Positions 24,387 through 36,615 of a DNA stretch of 64,000 bases are shown here, in pieces. Every line of letters starts with the position of its first letter. Positions within the stretch are counted from its first letter, which is position 1. Position numbers and translations under genes: made by a program. Source of the stretch: Luteirhabdus salina. GTDB lineage: Bacteria; Bacteroidota; Bacteroidia; Flavobacteriales; Flavobacteriaceae. The stretch spans positions 1-64,000 of the forward strand of contig JALAHT010000002.1 of assembly GCA_025384855.1 (NCBI GenBank), given 5' to 3'. The notes beneath the pieces are model-generated. The model was not told the DNA's origin and made no database searches. It worked only from the letters and a program-made list of their open reading frames with translations.

Positions 24387-25148
24387 ATGAATCGCATTCA
24401 ACAGTTATTTCAACAGGACAAAAAATTGGTGTCGGTCTATTTCACGGCCGGCTACCCTAATTTGGATGATACCGTTCCTATTTTGGAAGCTTTACAGGAA
24501 AGTGGTGTAGATTTAGTTGAAATCGGACTTCCCTATAGCGATCCCTTAGCCGATGGTCCGACCATACAGGCAAGTGCTACCCAGGCCCTCAAAAACGGAA
24601 TGACCACAGAAGTGTTGTTTCAACAATTGGAGAATATTCGGGAAAAAATTCACATTCCATTAATCTTGATGGGATACTTCAACCCTATCCTACAGTTCGG
24701 TTTGGAGAAGTTCTGCAAACGATGTGAAGCGATAGGAATTGATGGTGTAATCCTTCCCGACCTACCCTTAGAAGTATATTTAAATGACCACTACGAACTT
24801 TTTGAACAGTATGATCTTTTCAACATACTGCTCATTACCCCTTCTACTTCAACGGAAAGAGTTCGTATGATAGATAAACACACCAGAGGTTTTCTCTATA
24901 TGGTAAGCAGCTCAAGTACGACCGGAAAACAAGCGGCATTCGGAAGTTCACAACGGGAATACTTCACCCGAATCGATGATATGAATTTAAAACATCCGAA
25001 ATTGATAGGTTTTGGCATTCATGACAAGAACAGCTTTCAAGCTGCCACTGGATTTGCAAACGGTGCTATTATAGGAAGTGCCTACATAAAATTTTTAAAG
25101 CATCATGATATAAGAGAAACAGAAACTTTCATCTCCAAAATAAGATAA
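24387..25148 (+). CDS. trpA: tryptophan synthase alpha chain
   Basis: The protein has 253 residues. It cleaves indole-3-glycerol phosphate to indole, which passes to TrpB. 'VSVYFTAGYPNLDD', 'VEIGLPYSDPLADGPTIQ' (catalytic Glu and Asp), 'GVILPDLPLEVY' and 'GFLYMVSSSSTTG' are the conserved TrpA segments. It is the last gene of the operon, followed by a hairpin terminator at 25189-25218. Confidence 0.96.
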   Translation: MNRIQQLFQQDKKLVSVYFTAGYPNLDDTVPILEALQESGVDLVEIGLPYSDPLADGPTIQASATQALKNGMTTEVLFQQLENIREKIHIPLILMGYFNPILQFGLEKFCKRCEAIGIDGVILPDLPLEVYLNDHYELFEQYDLFNILLITPSTSTERVRMIDKHTRGFLYMVSSSSTTGKQAAFGSSQREYFTRIDDMNLKHPKLIGFGIHDKNSFQAATGFANGAIIGSAYIKFLKHHDIRETETFISKIR

Positions 25149-25188
25149 TCAGATAATCCTCATAATAAATTTTTAGTCGCTAAAAACC

Positions 25189-25218
25189 AAAAACGACCAC
25201 TGAAAAGCGGCCGTTTTT
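25189..25218. terminator. bidirectional terminator between trpA and katG
   Basis: AAAAACGACC (25189-25198) and GGCCGTTTTT (25209-25218) form a stem with one mismatch and flanking A and T runs. It lies between the 3' ends of convergent trpA and katG and can serve both. Confidence 0.75.
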
Positions 25219-25236
25219 AAATATATGATATAACAG

Positions 25237-27525
<2,289 letters not shown>

Positions 27526-27626
27526 TTACAATTCTTATAAGAGATTCGGGTGAAATGTTAATTTATTTGATTTATTTTAACATTGAATTTCATTATACTG
27601 TAATTAACCTCCTGTGTATGATACAG

Positions 27627-28532
27627 ATGAAAAAGGTTTCAAAGCTGTTTATACTACTTTTTACAGTTTTCGCGTATGGACAAACTTCCCATTTTGTAGA
27701 AATTGAAGACGGTAGGCTTCACTATAAAACCATCGGAAGCGGAACACCTGTATTGATAATTAACGGTGGCCCTGGGTTTAACAGTGAAGGCTTTCTTCCC
27801 ATGGCTACCCGAATTGCCGAAATGGGATTCCAAACAATATTGTATGATCAGCGCGGAACGGGTAAGTCTACCTTGGAAACTGTTTCTCCAGAAACCATCA
27901 CTTTGGATTTAATGAATAGTGATATTGAAGCCATTCGAAAGGACATGCAACTTGAAGAGTGGATTGTTCTTGGGCATTCCTTCGGAGGTATGATGGGCAA
28001 TTATTATGCGGCGTATTATCCTGAACGGGTTTCCGCCATGATCCAATCTTCTTCAGGTGGAATGAACTTAGATCTCCTCGGCAATACTCGAAATGGTGTT
28101 AATGCAAACCTATCGCAACAAGAAGTAGAAGCCTTAACGTATTGGCAGCGGCAGTATGCAAGTTCGCAGGATAATGATGACCGAAGAAAGTACGTGAACA
28201 TCATGGCGAAAGCATATGTTTACGATTATTCGCACACAACCACTGTAGCTAATCGATTGATGCAAGGAGACCTACCATTAAATAGAATGGTATGGAATAA
28301 TTTGCGAGCTATTGAATTCGACTGCTCAGAAGCCTTAAGGAGTTTTATCAACCCCGTTTTAATACTCTACGGTAAAAACGATGTGGTCCCCGTGGAAATT
28401 GCTACTGGAATGGCCAATACCTATCCAAACGCTACGTTGGTCCCGATGGAAAATTGTGGTCATTACGGATGGTTGGACAATCCCAAAACGTATTATGGCG
28501 GTATTGAAACATTTCTTTCATCACTTTATTAA
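27627..28532 (+). CDS. secreted alpha/beta hydrolase (proline iminopeptidase-like)
   Basis: The protein has 301 residues from the ATG at 27627, chosen because a clean signal peptide starts there (MKKVSKLFILLFTVFAYGQ); the frame is open 24 codons upstream. The alpha/beta hydrolase fold shows 'VLIINGGPGFNSEGF' (oxyanion), the nucleophile Ser in 'VLGHSFGGMMGNYYA', an Asp near 'ILYGKNDVVPVEIA' and the catalytic His in 'MENCGHYGWLDNP'. It resembles S33 prolyl aminopeptidases and related esterases; export to the periplasm suggests peptide or ester scavenging. Confidence 0.82.
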   Translation: MKKVSKLFILLFTVFAYGQTSHFVEIEDGRLHYKTIGSGTPVLIINGGPGFNSEGFLPMATRIAEMGFQTILYDQRGTGKSTLETVSPETITLDLMNSDIEAIRKDMQLEEWIVLGHSFGGMMGNYYAAYYPERVSAMIQSSSGGMNLDLLGNTRNGVNANLSQQEVEALTYWQRQYASSQDNDDRRKYVNIMAKAYVYDYSHTTTVANRLMQGDLPLNRMVWNNLRAIEFDCSEALRSFINPVLILYGKNDVVPVEIATGMANTYPNATLVPMENCGHYGWLDNPKTYYGGIETFLSSLY

Positions 28533-28566
28533 GTCGTGTTAAACGAATTTATTAAAAGCTAGTCCT

Positions 28567-29334
28567 ATGTTGAAATTCTTTAGACGTATTCGAAAAAATT
28601 TGATTGAAGAGAAAAAAGTAAAGAATTATCTTCTTTATGCAATTGGTGAAATAGTATTGGTCGTAATTGGTATCCTGATTGCCTTGGCCATTAACAACGC
28701 TCAACTTCGAAGTACTAAAAAAGATAAGGAACAGGTATACCTCTCTGGGCTTCATGAAGAATTCGAGATAAGCTTGCGCAAACTGGAAGTATTACGCGAC
28801 GTCAATAATCAGAATTTGGAAGGCTCCAAACAGCTGCTGTCTTTTATTGAAAATGATAATCTGGAGATTTCAGAACAAGAATTATCTGATATTTTAATCA
28901 AGACCTTTGCTTTCGATATTGCCTACAATCCCAATAAATCGTTGTTGGAAGAAATGATCAGCTCTGGAAGCTTAAGAGATCTTTCCAATACAAAGCTTCG
29001 TATTCAGCTTACCAACTGGATATCTACGTTGGAAGATATTGCCAAGCAGGAAGAGGAAATGCGCATTCAAAGACAATTCGTAACCAACATGATGCGAAGG
29101 GATAGTTTAAGCGTTCGAACTATCTTTGATGGCGGTGGTATTAGTAACGACTTGGGCATTCCATTGGCAACAAAACCTATATCGAACCTCAGCTTATTAT
29201 CTTCTCCCGAATTTGAAAATAATGTATTGCTCTTTCTGATAACGGCAAATGCCACCGAGCAAATGCATTACATTCCGCTGTTTTCAGATTTGAAAAACAT
29301 ACTAGCTACTTTAGAGGCAGAACTCGAGTATTGA
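28567..29334 (+). CDS. DUF6090 family membrane protein
   Basis: The protein has 255 residues. The N-terminus 'MLKFFRRIRKNLIEEKKV', then 'YLLYAIGEIVLVVIGILIAL' and a polar AINN end, is the highly conserved mark of DUF6090: a basic amphipathic start, then one transmembrane helix (about 21-42). The remaining 210 residues are helical and polar, probably periplasmic. The family is abundant in Flavobacteriia and often occurs in tandem copies. No role is established. Confidence 0.8.
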   Translation: MLKFFRRIRKNLIEEKKVKNYLLYAIGEIVLVVIGILIALAINNAQLRSTKKDKEQVYLSGLHEEFEISLRKLEVLRDVNNQNLEGSKQLLSFIENDNLEISEQELSDILIKTFAFDIAYNPNKSLLEEMISSGSLRDLSNTKLRIQLTNWISTLEDIAKQEEEMRIQRQFVTNMMRRDSLSVRTIFDGGGISNDLGIPLATKPISNLSLLSSPEFENNVLLFLITANATEQMHYIPLFSDLKNILATLEAELEY

Positions 29335-29415
29335 TTATGGTATAAACCTTATGATTTTCTTAAGCAATTGCTGTTGTTTCAAGCGCTATCTTTACTATAA
29401 ACACAGCGCTTACCA

Positions 29416-30045
29416 ATGATGAAGCTATTAGCCATTACACTTTTGCTTTTTTGTCTAATAACAGCTTGCAAGGAACAAAAATCGCGATCCATAAAGGAAA
29501 CGGCTCCCGTTACCTCTGAATATCTTACTTCCGACGACCGCTATCGAATTGGAAATTCCTCAGCAGGTATTTTTAAATTGGGTGATTCGCTTCCGACCGC
29601 TGCTTTTTACCATGAGTATACTATTTCAACCAAGGAAATCGTAAAGCGTTCAGAAGGAAGTATTGTCACCACAATGGTATATACTGTTTCAGATAATGAA
29701 GAAGAGTTACTGCAATTAAAACCCTCTTACCGAAATAAACATATCATTGGAGAAATCATAATTCTTTCACCCCTATTTAAAACACCTAAAGGTATTGGTG
29801 TTGGTTCCGATTTAAATTCCTTTTTTAAAGCTTATCCCGATGGTATTCTTTGGTATACCTATGTCAGCAATCGTTTCGTGGCGGAGACCGAACAATTGGA
29901 GGCGCAATTTCTATTAGATGAAGATGGCTTTACAGCTACGGTTTCATCCGATGAAGAAATTATACCGTTAAAGCGTACTACCTTTAAGCCTGATACCGAA
30001 ATCAAAAGAATTCGGCTATGGAAAGTCCAACATTATATCGACTAG
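29416..30045 (+). CDS. putative lipoprotein
   Basis: The protein has 209 residues. The signal 'LLAITLLLFCLITACKEQK' gives a lipid Cys18. Two ATG codons stand together at the start. The mature part has two strand-rich segments around 'FKLGDSLPTAAFYHEY' and 'GIGVGSDLNSFFKAYPDG', a pattern seen in periplasmic hypothetical proteins with a repeated 'G..L.....FG.GS.l..l...YP.g' unit. No assigned function. Confidence 0.6.
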   Translation: MMKLLAITLLLFCLITACKEQKSRSIKETAPVTSEYLTSDDRYRIGNSSAGIFKLGDSLPTAAFYHEYTISTKEIVKRSEGSIVTTMVYTVSDNEEELLQLKPSYRNKHIIGEIIILSPLFKTPKGIGVGSDLNSFFKAYPDGILWYTYVSNRFVAETEQLEAQFLLDEDGFTATVSSDEEIIPLKRTTFKPDTEIKRIRLWKVQHYID

Positions 30046-30099
30046 AATAGTTTGGGTCTCACTTCTAATTTGCGATATTTGTGCGATAACGCTCCCTAA

Positions 30100-30636
30100 G
30101 TGAAGTCCAAGATAATCGCCATAGTACTTTTAATCGCGCTGGTTGTTCCTACAACAGCGACGTTTTTTTGGCTTCAACACGAGAAAGCCATACTGAAAAA
30201 AGAGGTAAAACATCGCATGATGAAGGTTACTTCGGAAGAAGAGCTCGTTTTACTCAGCTTCACTGAAACCGAAATATCCGAAAAACTGCGTTGGGAGCAT
30301 AATAAGGAATTCGAGTTCGAAGGGCAGATGTATGATATTGTGAAACGTAAAAAGGAAGGCGATAGAACATACTATTGGTGTTGGCTGGATGCAGAAGAGA
30401 CGGAACTTAACCAGAAACTTGCCGAGCTTACTTCTGACGTATTCGGTAGAATCCCCAATAACCGTAAGAAACAACAAACACTGCTCTCTTTTTATCGAAC
30501 CCTTTATGTAAGCCAGGCCATGGCTTGGTCGTTTACTACTACGGTGGACTCAAAACATAAAATAGCTAGTACACTTCAATTAAATATTGAAGACAAGAAT
30601 AACATTCCTCCTACCCCTCCTCCAAAAGTTGGATAA
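30100..30636 (+). CDS. hypothetical membrane-anchored protein
   Basis: The protein has 178 residues and a GTG start. Residues 4-24 form one membrane segment, likely an N-terminal anchor. The soluble part has 'WEHNKEFEFEGQMYDIV' and 'DRTYYWCWLDAEETELNQKL', then a Pro-rich end (IPPTPPPKVG). The combination of a 'F.F.G..YD.v' strand and a 'W...E..LN..L' segment recurs in proteins next to TonB-dependent receptors in Flavobacteriia, and the next gene here is such a receptor, 79 bases on. Function is unknown. Confidence 0.55.
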   Translation: MKSKIIAIVLLIALVVPTTATFFWLQHEKAILKKEVKHRMMKVTSEEELVLLSFTETEISEKLRWEHNKEFEFEGQMYDIVKRKKEGDRTYYWCWLDAEETELNQKLAELTSDVFGRIPNNRKKQQTLLSFYRTLYVSQAMAWSFTTTVDSKHKIASTLQLNIEDKNNIPPTPPPKVG

Positions 30637-30715
30637 CTCACGAATGCCTTATAACCAGAAAGGTATATTTTTTGTGCCTTTCCTTTTCAACTAAATATCT
30701 ATAATCCAACTTATA

Positions 30716-33118
30716 ATGAAATATATTATTAGTCTGGGATTGTTGCTGTGTAGTTTTATAGCATCCTCCCAAACCCTAACTGTTCTCGATGTCGAAAACC
30801 AACATCCCATCGAAATGGTTACCATCATCAGTAAAGATCCTAATGTCTATGCCATCACAAATGCTGATGGAAAAGCAGACATTAGCGATTTTCAAACTGC
30901 TGAAAAAATCGAAATACGAACCCTTGGTTATAAAACGCTAATTAAAAGCTATACTGAGCTAAGCAGCGACGATTTCATCGTTACTATGGAAGAATCGAAC
31001 CTTAGCCTAGATGAAGTGGTGGTCTCCGCTACGCGTTGGCGTCAGCGTTCCGACGATATTCCAGCGAAGGTCATTTCCATTTCACCACAAGAAGTGAAAC
31101 TTCAGAACCCACAAACCGCGGCAGACCTTTTGAGCGTTTCCGGAAAGGTATACGTCCAAAAGAGTCAGCAAGGTGGTGGAAGTCCTATGATCCGCGGTTT
31201 TGCCACCAACCGATTGGTCTATACCATCGATGGCGTTCGAATGAATACCGCTATTTTCCGTGGTGGAAATATCCAAAATGTCATTAATGTCGATCCATTT
31301 GCCGTAGAAGCGACCGAAGTATTGTTCGGTCCGGGGTCGGTTATTTATGGAAGTGACGCTATCGGAGGCGTGATGAGCTTTCAGACCTTAACCCCTCAGT
31401 TTTCCCTAGATGATAAACCTTTTATCTCTGGAAATGCGGTGGCAAGATTTTCTTCAGCTAACAACGAAAAAACGGGTCACTTTGATGTTAACGTCGGATG
31501 GAAGAAATGGGCGTTTGTTTCCAGTATCAGTTCCTGGGACTATGACCACCTCCGACAAGGAAGTCACGGTCCAGACGATTACGTAAAACCATACTACGTG
31601 CAACGTCAGGATAGTATGGATGTAGTCGTTCGTCAGGATGATCCCCTGCTTCAGATTCCTTCGGCTTATTCGCAAGTGAATATGATGCAAAAAGTTCGTT
31701 TTCAACCCAACAAAAACTGGGATTTTGTTTACGGTTTTCATTATTCTGAAACTTCGCCCTATGGTCGCTATGACCGTCACAACAGAAGACGCGACAATGC
31801 ACCTCGTTATGGAGAATGGGATTATGGGCCGCAGCAATGGTTGATGAACAATTTGAATATTTCCCACAGTGCCGAAAGCGGGTTGTTCAATGAAGTATCG
31901 CTTCGCTTGGCACAACAATCGTTTGAAGAAAGCAGAATTAGCCGAAACTTCAACAGCCCCGATCGTGAGAGCAATACAGAAGAAGTAGAAGCTTATTCCG
32001 CCAATTTAGATTTTGTGAAGCCAGTAGGTGCGCAACACACCCTTTTCTATGGTGCGGAATATGTAGGAAATGATGTTACTTCCATAGGGCGCATTCGAAA
32101 TATTGAAACCGACGAAGAAATGGAGGGCCCTGCGCGTTATCCACAAGCTACTTGGCAGTCGATGGCGGTGTATGTGAACGATGAGTTTAAGCCATCTGAC
32201 CAGTTTACAGTACAGGGTGGAATTCGCTATAACCACTTTTTATTGGATGCTGAATTTGATACGACTTTCTACCCTTTTCCATTTACCGAAGCCAATATCG
32301 ATAATGGTTCGTTAACGGGAAGTATTGGAGGGGTGTACCGACCGGATAATACGTGGGTATTGAGTACCAATTTTGGAACTGCTTTTCGTTCTCCCAACGT
32401 AGATGATATTGGAAAGGTGTTCGATTCTGAACCCGGAGCTGTAACCGTACCGAACCCAGATCTCGATGCCGAATATGCTTATAATGTAGATGTAAGTGTC
32501 GCAAAAGTCATTGATGATGTGGTAAAATTAGATGTAACAGGATATTATACCAGATTGAAGAACGCCTTGGTGCGACGCGATTTTCAGCTGAACGGACAGG
32601 ATAGTATTGTGTATGCCGGTGAACTTAGCAAAGTACAAGCCATTCAAAATGCTGCCGAAGCAAATGTTTATGGTATTCAGGCAGGTGTTGAAGTGAAGCT
32701 TCCGGCTGGATTCAAATTCTCTACAGACCTAAACTTCCAACACGGGGAAGAAGAATTGGATGATGGTAGCGAAAGTACGTCACGTCACGCAGCGCCATTT
32801 TTTGGGGTAAGCCGACTTACGTTTAAGGCAGACGACCTTAGTCTTCAGCTATACACCGAATATCAAGGGGAGCGGTCTTTCGAGGATCTCCCAGTTAGTG
32901 AGCAGGATAAGGATGAAATCTATGCCAAGGATGCCAATGGAAATAACTATTCTCCTTCGTGGTATACGTTAAATTTAAAAGGAAGTTACGAATTAACCGA
33001 ACGATTTGCGGTAAACGCTGGATTGGAAAACATCACCGATCAGCGCTATCGACCGTATAGCTCGGGGATTTCAGCACCCGGAAGGAATTTTATTCTTTCA
33101 TTGCAGGCAAACTTCTAA
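30716..33118 (+). CDS. TonB-dependent outer membrane receptor, heme/siderophore type
   Basis: The protein has 800 residues with a signal peptide of about 19. Residues 20-90 are a carboxypeptidase-regulatory-like domain common in Bacteroidota receptors. The plug domain follows, with the TonB-box-like 'LDEVVVSATRW' and 'GGGSPMIRGFATNRLVYTID'; the conserved 'GPGSVIYGSDAIGGVMSF' ends it. The remainder is a 22-strand barrel finishing in aromatic '...FILSLQANF'. The plug sequence is closest to the hemoglobin/transferrin/lactoferrin receptor group, but heme-binding residues are not confirmed. It probably imports an iron complex. Confidence 0.88.
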   Translation: MKYIISLGLLLCSFIASSQTLTVLDVENQHPIEMVTIISKDPNVYAITNADGKADISDFQTAEKIEIRTLGYKTLIKSYTELSSDDFIVTMEESNLSLDEVVVSATRWRQRSDDIPAKVISISPQEVKLQNPQTAADLLSVSGKVYVQKSQQGGGSPMIRGFATNRLVYTIDGVRMNTAIFRGGNIQNVINVDPFAVEATEVLFGPGSVIYGSDAIGGVMSFQTLTPQFSLDDKPFISGNAVARFSSANNEKTGHFDVNVGWKKWAFVSSISSWDYDHLRQGSHGPDDYVKPYYVQRQDSMDVVVRQDDPLLQIPSAYSQVNMMQKVRFQPNKNWDFVYGFHYSETSPYGRYDRHNRRRDNAPRYGEWDYGPQQWLMNNLNISHSAESGLFNEVSLRLAQQSFEESRISRNFNSPDRESNTEEVEAYSANLDFVKPVGAQHTLFYGAEYVGNDVTSIGRIRNIETDEEMEGPARYPQATWQSMAVYVNDEFKPSDQFTVQGGIRYNHFLLDAEFDTTFYPFPFTEANIDNGSLTGSIGGVYRPDNTWVLSTNFGTAFRSPNVDDIGKVFDSEPGAVTVPNPDLDAEYAYNVDVSVAKVIDDVVKLDVTGYYTRLKNALVRRDFQLNGQDSIVYAGELSKVQAIQNAAEANVYGIQAGVEVKLPAGFKFSTDLNFQHGEEELDDGSESTSRHAAPFFGVSRLTFKADDLSLQLYTEYQGERSFEDLPVSEQDKDEIYAKDANGNNYSPSWYTLNLKGSYELTERFAVNAGLENITDQRYRPYSSGISAPGRNFILSLQANF

Positions 33119-33138
33119 AAACAAGAAAATGAATTATT

Positions 33139-33270
33139 GTCCGGTCGAGCGCCCGCCTGCCACCCATAAAAACAGTAAAGGCGGCCAGGCAGTCGAGACC
33201 TAAAATAGAGCTTTTTTCCTCAGGAGGTCTCGACTGCCTGCCCGTTCCGCAGGCGGGCGCTCGACCGGAC
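33139..33270. repeat. long GC-rich palindromic element
   Basis: GTCCGGTCGAGCGCCCGCC... at 33139-33160 is the exact reverse complement of 33249-33270, a 22-base outer stem. A second perfect stem of 16 bases pairs 33186-33201 with 33225-33240. It lies between the convergent 3' ends of the TonB receptor gene and hisS and has a T run in the apical loop. It is far richer in G and C than its surroundings. It may act as a two-way terminator or be a dispersed palindromic repeat. Confidence 0.85.
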
Positions 33271-33280
33271 ATTTTATACC

Positions 33281-34678
33281 TTATAACAGCTTAGCTCGCA
33301 ATCCAACGAACGAAACCAATTGCTGTTCGCCCGATTTCATATGTTTTAACGTAAACTTCTCGGCTTTCATCTCGTCGCCTCCTGCTAATACGGTAAACGG
33401 AATATCGCGCTTATCGGCATACTTCATCTGTTTGCCCATTTTTGCTGCATCTGGGTATAATTCCGCTCGAATGCCCTCTGCCCGAAGTTTGGTCACTGCT
33501 TTAATGGCATACCGCGCTTCTTCTTCACCAAAATTGATAAATAACACCTTCGTTCCGGCCATGACCGTCTGTGGAAACAACTCCAATTGCTCCAGTACCA
33601 GATAAATTCTATCCAATCCGAAACTGATACCAACGCCACTCATATTCTTCAGTCCAAAGATACCCGTAAGATCATCGTAGCGACCACCACCGCCAATACT
33701 TCCCATATCCACACCTTCAGGAGCGGCCACTTCAAAAATAGCGCCGGTGTAATAGTTTAACCCTCTTGCCAAGGTGACATCAATTTCTAAGGTTGCCGTT
33801 TGTAGTTCGATTTCGGTAAAGGTGTTGGTAATGAATTCAAGTTCATCAACTCCTTTCATCCCTATTTCAGAAGCGCAAAGGAGCTCTTTTAATAAAGCTA
33901 GTTTCTCTGAAGCACTTCCTTCCACCTTGAACAACGGCTGTAATTTCTGAATGGCGGTATCGGAGATTCCTTTTTCCTTCATCTCTTCTTCAACCTTCTC
34001 CTTACCTATTTTATCAAGCTTGTCGAGGGCAACGGTGAAATCGATAAGTTTATCTTCTGCTCCAATCACTTCTGCAATTCCGCTAAGGATTTTGCGGTTG
34101 TTCATTTTAATGGTGACACCACCTAGGTTCAATTTGCTGAACACCGCATCGTAGAGCTGCACGAACTCTACTTCTTGCCAAAGCGATGTACTTCCAACCA
34201 CGTCGGCATCGCATTGGTAGAATTCGCGGAAACGACCTTTCTGCGGACGATCGGCACGCCAGACCGGCTGGATTTGATATCGCTTGAAGGGAAATTCAAT
34301 TTCGTTTTGATGTTGCACCACATAGCGCGCAAAAGGAACGGTAAGATCGTATCGAAGTGCCTTTTCGGAAATTTTAGGTGTAAGTTCGGTACTGTCTTTT
34401 TTTGAGTAAACGTCATCGTTCACCTTACGCAAGAAATCGCCGCTATTCAGGATTTTAAATATCAATCGGTCGCCTTCTTCACCATACTTCCCCATGAGTG
34501 TTTCACTATTTTCGAAGGAAGGTGTTTCGATAGGTTGAAATCCATACGTTCGGAAACAATCCCGTATGATATTGATGATATAGTTTCGCTTTATGACTTC
34601 TTCAGGAGAGAAATCTCGGGTTCCTTTTGGAATACTGGGCTTTTTCAACACGCTTTTTTTAGGAGTGACGGTTTTCAA
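33281..34678 (-). CDS. hisS: histidyl-tRNA synthetase
   Basis: The protein has 465 residues, a full-length class II enzyme that charges tRNA-His. '[10 protein letters not shown]' opens the catalytic domain, motif 2 is '[17 protein letters not shown]', the histidine-binding signature is '[15 protein letters not shown]', and motif 3 is '[16 protein letters not shown]'. The last 95 residues form the anticodon-binding alpha/beta domain. It is apparently a single-gene unit, convergent with the TonB receptor gene, with the large palindrome at its 3' end. Confidence 0.97.
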   Translation of the reverse strand: MKTVTPKKSVLKKPSIPKGTRDFSPEEVIKRNYIINIIRDCFRTYGFQPIETPSFENSETLMGKYGEEGDRLIFKILNSGDFLRKVNDDVYSKKDSTELTPKISEKALRYDLTVPFARYVVQHQNEIEFPFKRYQIQPVWRADRPQKGRFREFYQCDADVVGSTSLWQEVEFVQLYDAVFSKLNLGGVTIKMNNRKILSGIAEVIGAEDKLIDFTVALDKLDKIGKEKVEEEMKEKGISDTAIQKLQPLFKVEGSASEKLALLKELLCASEIGMKGVDELEFITNTFTEIELQTATLEIDVTLARGLNYYTGAIFEVAAPEGVDMGSIGGGGRYDDLTGIFGLKNMSGVGISFGLDRIYLVLEQLELFPQTVMAGTKVLFINFGEEEARYAIKAVTKLRAEGIRAELYPDAAKMGKQMKYADKRDIPFTVLAGGDEMKAEKFTLKHMKSGEQQLVSFVGLRAKLL

Positions 34679-34789
34679 CTGAAAACTGCATCACGAAAAT
34701 TATTGTAGTACAAATATCATAATTTTGGGGCGAACTTGTAACTTTATGGACGTTGAACAGTCTTATGGATAACTGAAAACCGCGCTTTC

Positions 34790-36028
34790 ATGTTTAAACT
34801 TTTCCGGGAAAATGTACGAATCGCCCTCGATTCCATTCGTAGTCAGTTACTTCGAACCATTCTGACCGTTATTATTATCGGAATCGGAATTTGGGCATTG
34901 GTCGGTATTTTGAGTGCTGTAAAGGCATTGGAGAATACGATTAGCAGCGATTTTGCCTCGATGGGTGCCAATACCTTTAACATTCAGCGCTATGAATTTG
35001 AAATCAATAGTCGTGGGGGCGAGCGTGAAAAGATAAATCCGATTATAAGCTACAACGACGTTCGCGAGTTTATCGACATTTATAACTTTCCGATGACACA
35101 GGTTTCGGTTTCCTTCCGGGGAACGGGAACGGCGGAGGTGAAGTACGAAAATGAAAAGACCGATCCAGAGGTACAGGTCTATGGTGTAAATGAGCATTAT
35201 CTGGAAAATACCGGAACGGAGGTAGAACAGGGAAGAAATTTTACTTATTTCGATATTCAGAATAACAGTAAGGTATGCCTGCTGGGTGCCGATTTTAAAA
35301 AGAATCTATTTGAAAATGAAGATCCCATCGGTAAGACCGTGAGCGTCCGAGGCGTGAAGTTTAAAGTTTTAGGAGTATTGGAAAGCAAAGGATCTACCTT
35401 TGGAAACAACCAGGATTTAAAGGTATTGATGCCCATTCAGGTAGCGCGAGGAATCTTCACCCAACCCAATATCAACTACAATGTGAGCGTGCGGGTAGAT
35501 GATAAGGAAGTAATGGAAGGGGCGCAGGATGAAGCTATTATCACCTTTCGAAATATTCGAGGGTTGAATCCAGTTGAAGAAAACAACTTTGGGATCGAAA
35601 GAAGTGACGACCTTATCAACAGAATTGCTAGCATTACCGGTGTTTTGGAGACCGCAGCATGGATTATCAGTATTATTACAATTTTGGGATCTTCTATCGC
35701 ACTGATGAATATTATGTTGGTTTCCGTAACGGAACGAACCCGTGAGATTGGAGTCCGAAAGGCTTTGGGCGCCAAGCGATCCACCATTTCCACCCAATTC
35801 TTTATTGAAACAATCGTAATTGGTCAGTTTGGAAGTATATTGGGCATTATTTTGGGAATTCTGACCGGCTTTGCCATCTCCTCCATTTTCGAATTCGATT
35901 TCTCCATGCCATGGACCGCAATGATAGCGGCTACCATCATTACCTTTTTAGTAGCAGTATTGGCAGGTTCGTATCCTGCCACCAAAGCTGCTAAATTAGA
36001 TCCGATTGAGAGTTTGCGGTATGAGTAG
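34790..36028 (+). CDS. ABC transporter permease (MacB/FtsX type)
   Basis: The protein has 412 residues. One transmembrane segment near 22-45 is followed by a large periplasmic MacB_PCD domain (about 50-270). Three more helices near 285-310, 335-365 and 375-395 form the FtsX domain with 'REIGVRKALGAKRSTIS' and the ending 'GSYPATKAAKLDPIESLRYE'. This is the layout of permeases for lipoprotein or macrolide/peptide export. No ATPase gene adjoins it, so the partner must be encoded elsewhere. Confidence 0.9.
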   Translation: MFKLFRENVRIALDSIRSQLLRTILTVIIIGIGIWALVGILSAVKALENTISSDFASMGANTFNIQRYEFEINSRGGEREKINPIISYNDVREFIDIYNFPMTQVSVSFRGTGTAEVKYENEKTDPEVQVYGVNEHYLENTGTEVEQGRNFTYFDIQNNSKVCLLGADFKKNLFENEDPIGKTVSVRGVKFKVLGVLESKGSTFGNNQDLKVLMPIQVARGIFTQPNINYNVSVRVDDKEVMEGAQDEAIITFRNIRGLNPVEENNFGIERSDDLINRIASITGVLETAAWIISIITILGSSIALMNIMLVSVTERTREIGVRKALGAKRSTISTQFFIETIVIGQFGSILGIILGILTGFAISSIFEFDFSMPWTAMIAATIITFLVAVLAGSYPATKAAKLDPIESLRYE

Positions 36029-36057
36029 CGATGAGGACACTTCGAGAGCCTCCGTAA

Positions 36058-36537
36058 TTACTTCGCTTTATCCAAAATATCCTCGAAGAACGCATATAAT
36101 TCACCTTGGGTGATGATAGCACCTTGTTTAATCAAAGCGAAAACGTCCTGTTTCCAATCGTCGCTGAATTTCTTATCGGCGGTATAGAATTCTACTTCCT
36201 CGGTCATATAGTTCTGCTGTAACCAAGTATAGTCTTCTTCCTTGGTAATGTCCTTCGACTCATCCATTATTTTTAGGGCGATCAGTTTCATCTGCTCTTT
36301 TTCAATTTTGAAAAGGAACATCTGTTGTGGAAGGATGTTCTCCAAGTATTCGGCTTTTTCGAGAACATTGTCCCAAACTAGGTCGCTAAAGGTGTCCAGT
36401 TCTTCTTCTACCACTTCCGGTTTTTTTATTTTCATAAACTCCCACTCCTTCTTATCGATGGATTGGGTGGCTAAAAAAGTTGCGAACTCTTGGTGAAGTT
36501 CCTCGAACTGTTCTTTCGTCAGTCGCGCGTATTTCAT
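36058..36537 (-). CDS. DUF6495 family protein
   Basis: The protein has 159 residues and is acidic and helical. The N-terminus 'MKYARLTKEQFEELHQEFA', then 'FLATQSIDKKEWEFMK', and the ending 'DVFALIKQGAIITQGELYAF' match DUF6495, a conserved flavobacterial soluble family without assigned activity. It lies on the 3' side of the ribosomal protein operon but is separated from it by a terminator, so it is probably independent. Confidence 0.72.
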   Translation of the reverse strand: MKYARLTKEQFEELHQEFATFLATQSIDKKEWEFMKIKKPEVVEEELDTFSDLVWDNVLEKAEYLENILPQQMFLFKIEKEQMKLIALKIMDESKDITKEEDYTWLQQNYMTEEVEFYTADKKFSDDWKQDVFALIKQGAIITQGELYAFFEDILDKAK

Positions 36538-36565
36538 AGTCGTATTACTTCAATAGTTTAAAAAC

Positions 36566-36596
36566 AAAAAACACCCTCATTGCTGAAGGTGTTTTT
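36566..36596 (-). terminator. terminator of the rpsF-rpsR-rplI operon
   Basis: AAAAACACC and GGTGTTTTT flank a short loop between rplI and the next minus-strand gene. The A-rich left side gives a U run on the minus transcript. Confidence 0.7.
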
Positions 36597-36615
36597 ATAA
36601 GATTAAGAACGGTTT

